Source: DAITBA01 sp036824005 (GTDB lineage: Bacteria; Pseudomonadota; Gammaproteobacteria; Burkholderiales; Rhodocyclaceae). From it: a stretch of DNA of 64,000 bases. The notes under the pieces were generated by a model. The model saw only the letters and a list, made by a program, of their open reading frames with translations. It was not told the origin of the DNA and ran no database searches. This document shows, one piece after another, positions 63,832 to 64,000 of the stretch (position 1 is the first letter of the stretch; each line of letters begins with the position of its first letter). The translations under genes and the position numbers were made by a program. The stretch lies in NCBI GenBank assembly GCA_036824005.1, contig DAITBA010000015.1:1-64000 (forward strand). The letters are read 5' to 3'.

Positions 63832-64000
63832 GTGCTAGCGACACAGCAGCGCATCGGCCGCTTCGACCTCCAGCACAAACTAGGCACCGGCACCCAGGGC
63901 AGTGTCTGGCAGGCCCATGATCCGCGCCTGAACCGCACCGTCGCCATCAAAACGCTGCACTTGCGCGGCAGCGCCGGCAGCGGCCGCTTGCTCGAGCAGT
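63832..64000 (+). CDS. N-terminus of a Hanks-type Ser/Thr protein kinase (cut by window end)
   Basis: A GTG at 63832 with GGAAG upstream opens a frame that runs to the window edge. The 56 visible residues give [20 protein letters not shown], the glycine-rich ATP loop (GTGTQGSV), then NRTVAIKTL with the invariant Lys. This is the N-lobe of a eukaryotic-like protein kinase. The rest, including the catalytic loop, is outside the window. It lies 31 bases after the PilZ gene. Confidence 0.8.
   Translation, partial: MLATQQRIGRFDLQHKLGTGTQGSVWQAHDPRLNRTVAIKTLHLRGSAGSGRLLEQ

Overview
This GC-rich window looks like a betaproteobacterial chromosome, most likely Rhodocyclales or a relative. That placement is inferred from gene content: a PEP-CTERM (XrtA-type) exopolysaccharide export operon, VPLP-type C-terminal sorting signals, a flagellin ending in NVLTLLRG, and the layout of a nearly complete flagellar regulon. 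No rRNA, CRISPR array or prophage was seen.

Bases 1-9164: a minus-strand operon runs from about 5747 down to 87 and encodes a polysaccharide export protein, an outer-membrane beta-barrel, a Wzz/GumC-like chain-length protein, a tyrosine autokinase and an AAA ATPase. Upstream are three related secreted proteins that share a VPLP membrane-anchoring tail. Their genes share 3' hairpin arms, and two of them share an upstream element. Bases 9165-19018: galE, a small HTH protein, pbpC and a giant alpha-2-macroglobulin. The last two, usually neighbours, are separated here by a REP-associated tyrosine transposase with REP/REPIN repeats and a faulty scaffold gap. Bases 19442-24606: initiator tRNA-fMet, an IclR regulator, a PaaA-like diiron protein translationally linked to an unrecognised 139-aa protein, then (divergent) PaaX and an adrenodoxin-reductase-like flavoprotein, ending at tRNA-Thr. 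This small module is the best candidate for an undescribed system.

Bases 24762-64000: signalling and motility. First come a REC-PAS-histidine kinase with a NarL-type regulator and a diguanylate cyclase. The flagellar genes follow in blocks: fliC-flaG-fliD-fliS-fliT with a second FliK-like gene, a FlhB-like gene and ycgR (+); fleS-fleR-fliE (-); fliFGHIJKLMNOPQR (+); flgBCDEFGHIJKL (- strand, reading from 61700 down to 51180); and flgA, a second PilZ brake and the start of a Ser/Thr kinase (+). Near-consensus sigma-54 promoters precede fliE and flgB. Sigma-28-like promoters precede fliC and the diguanylate cyclase. Together these fit a hierarchy in which FleS/FleR with sigma-54 switch on basal body and hook genes, FliA switches on filament and signalling genes, and cyclic-di-GMP acts through two YcgR-like proteins. 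flhA, flhB, flhF, fliA, the motor stator genes and the exosortase gene are outside the window.
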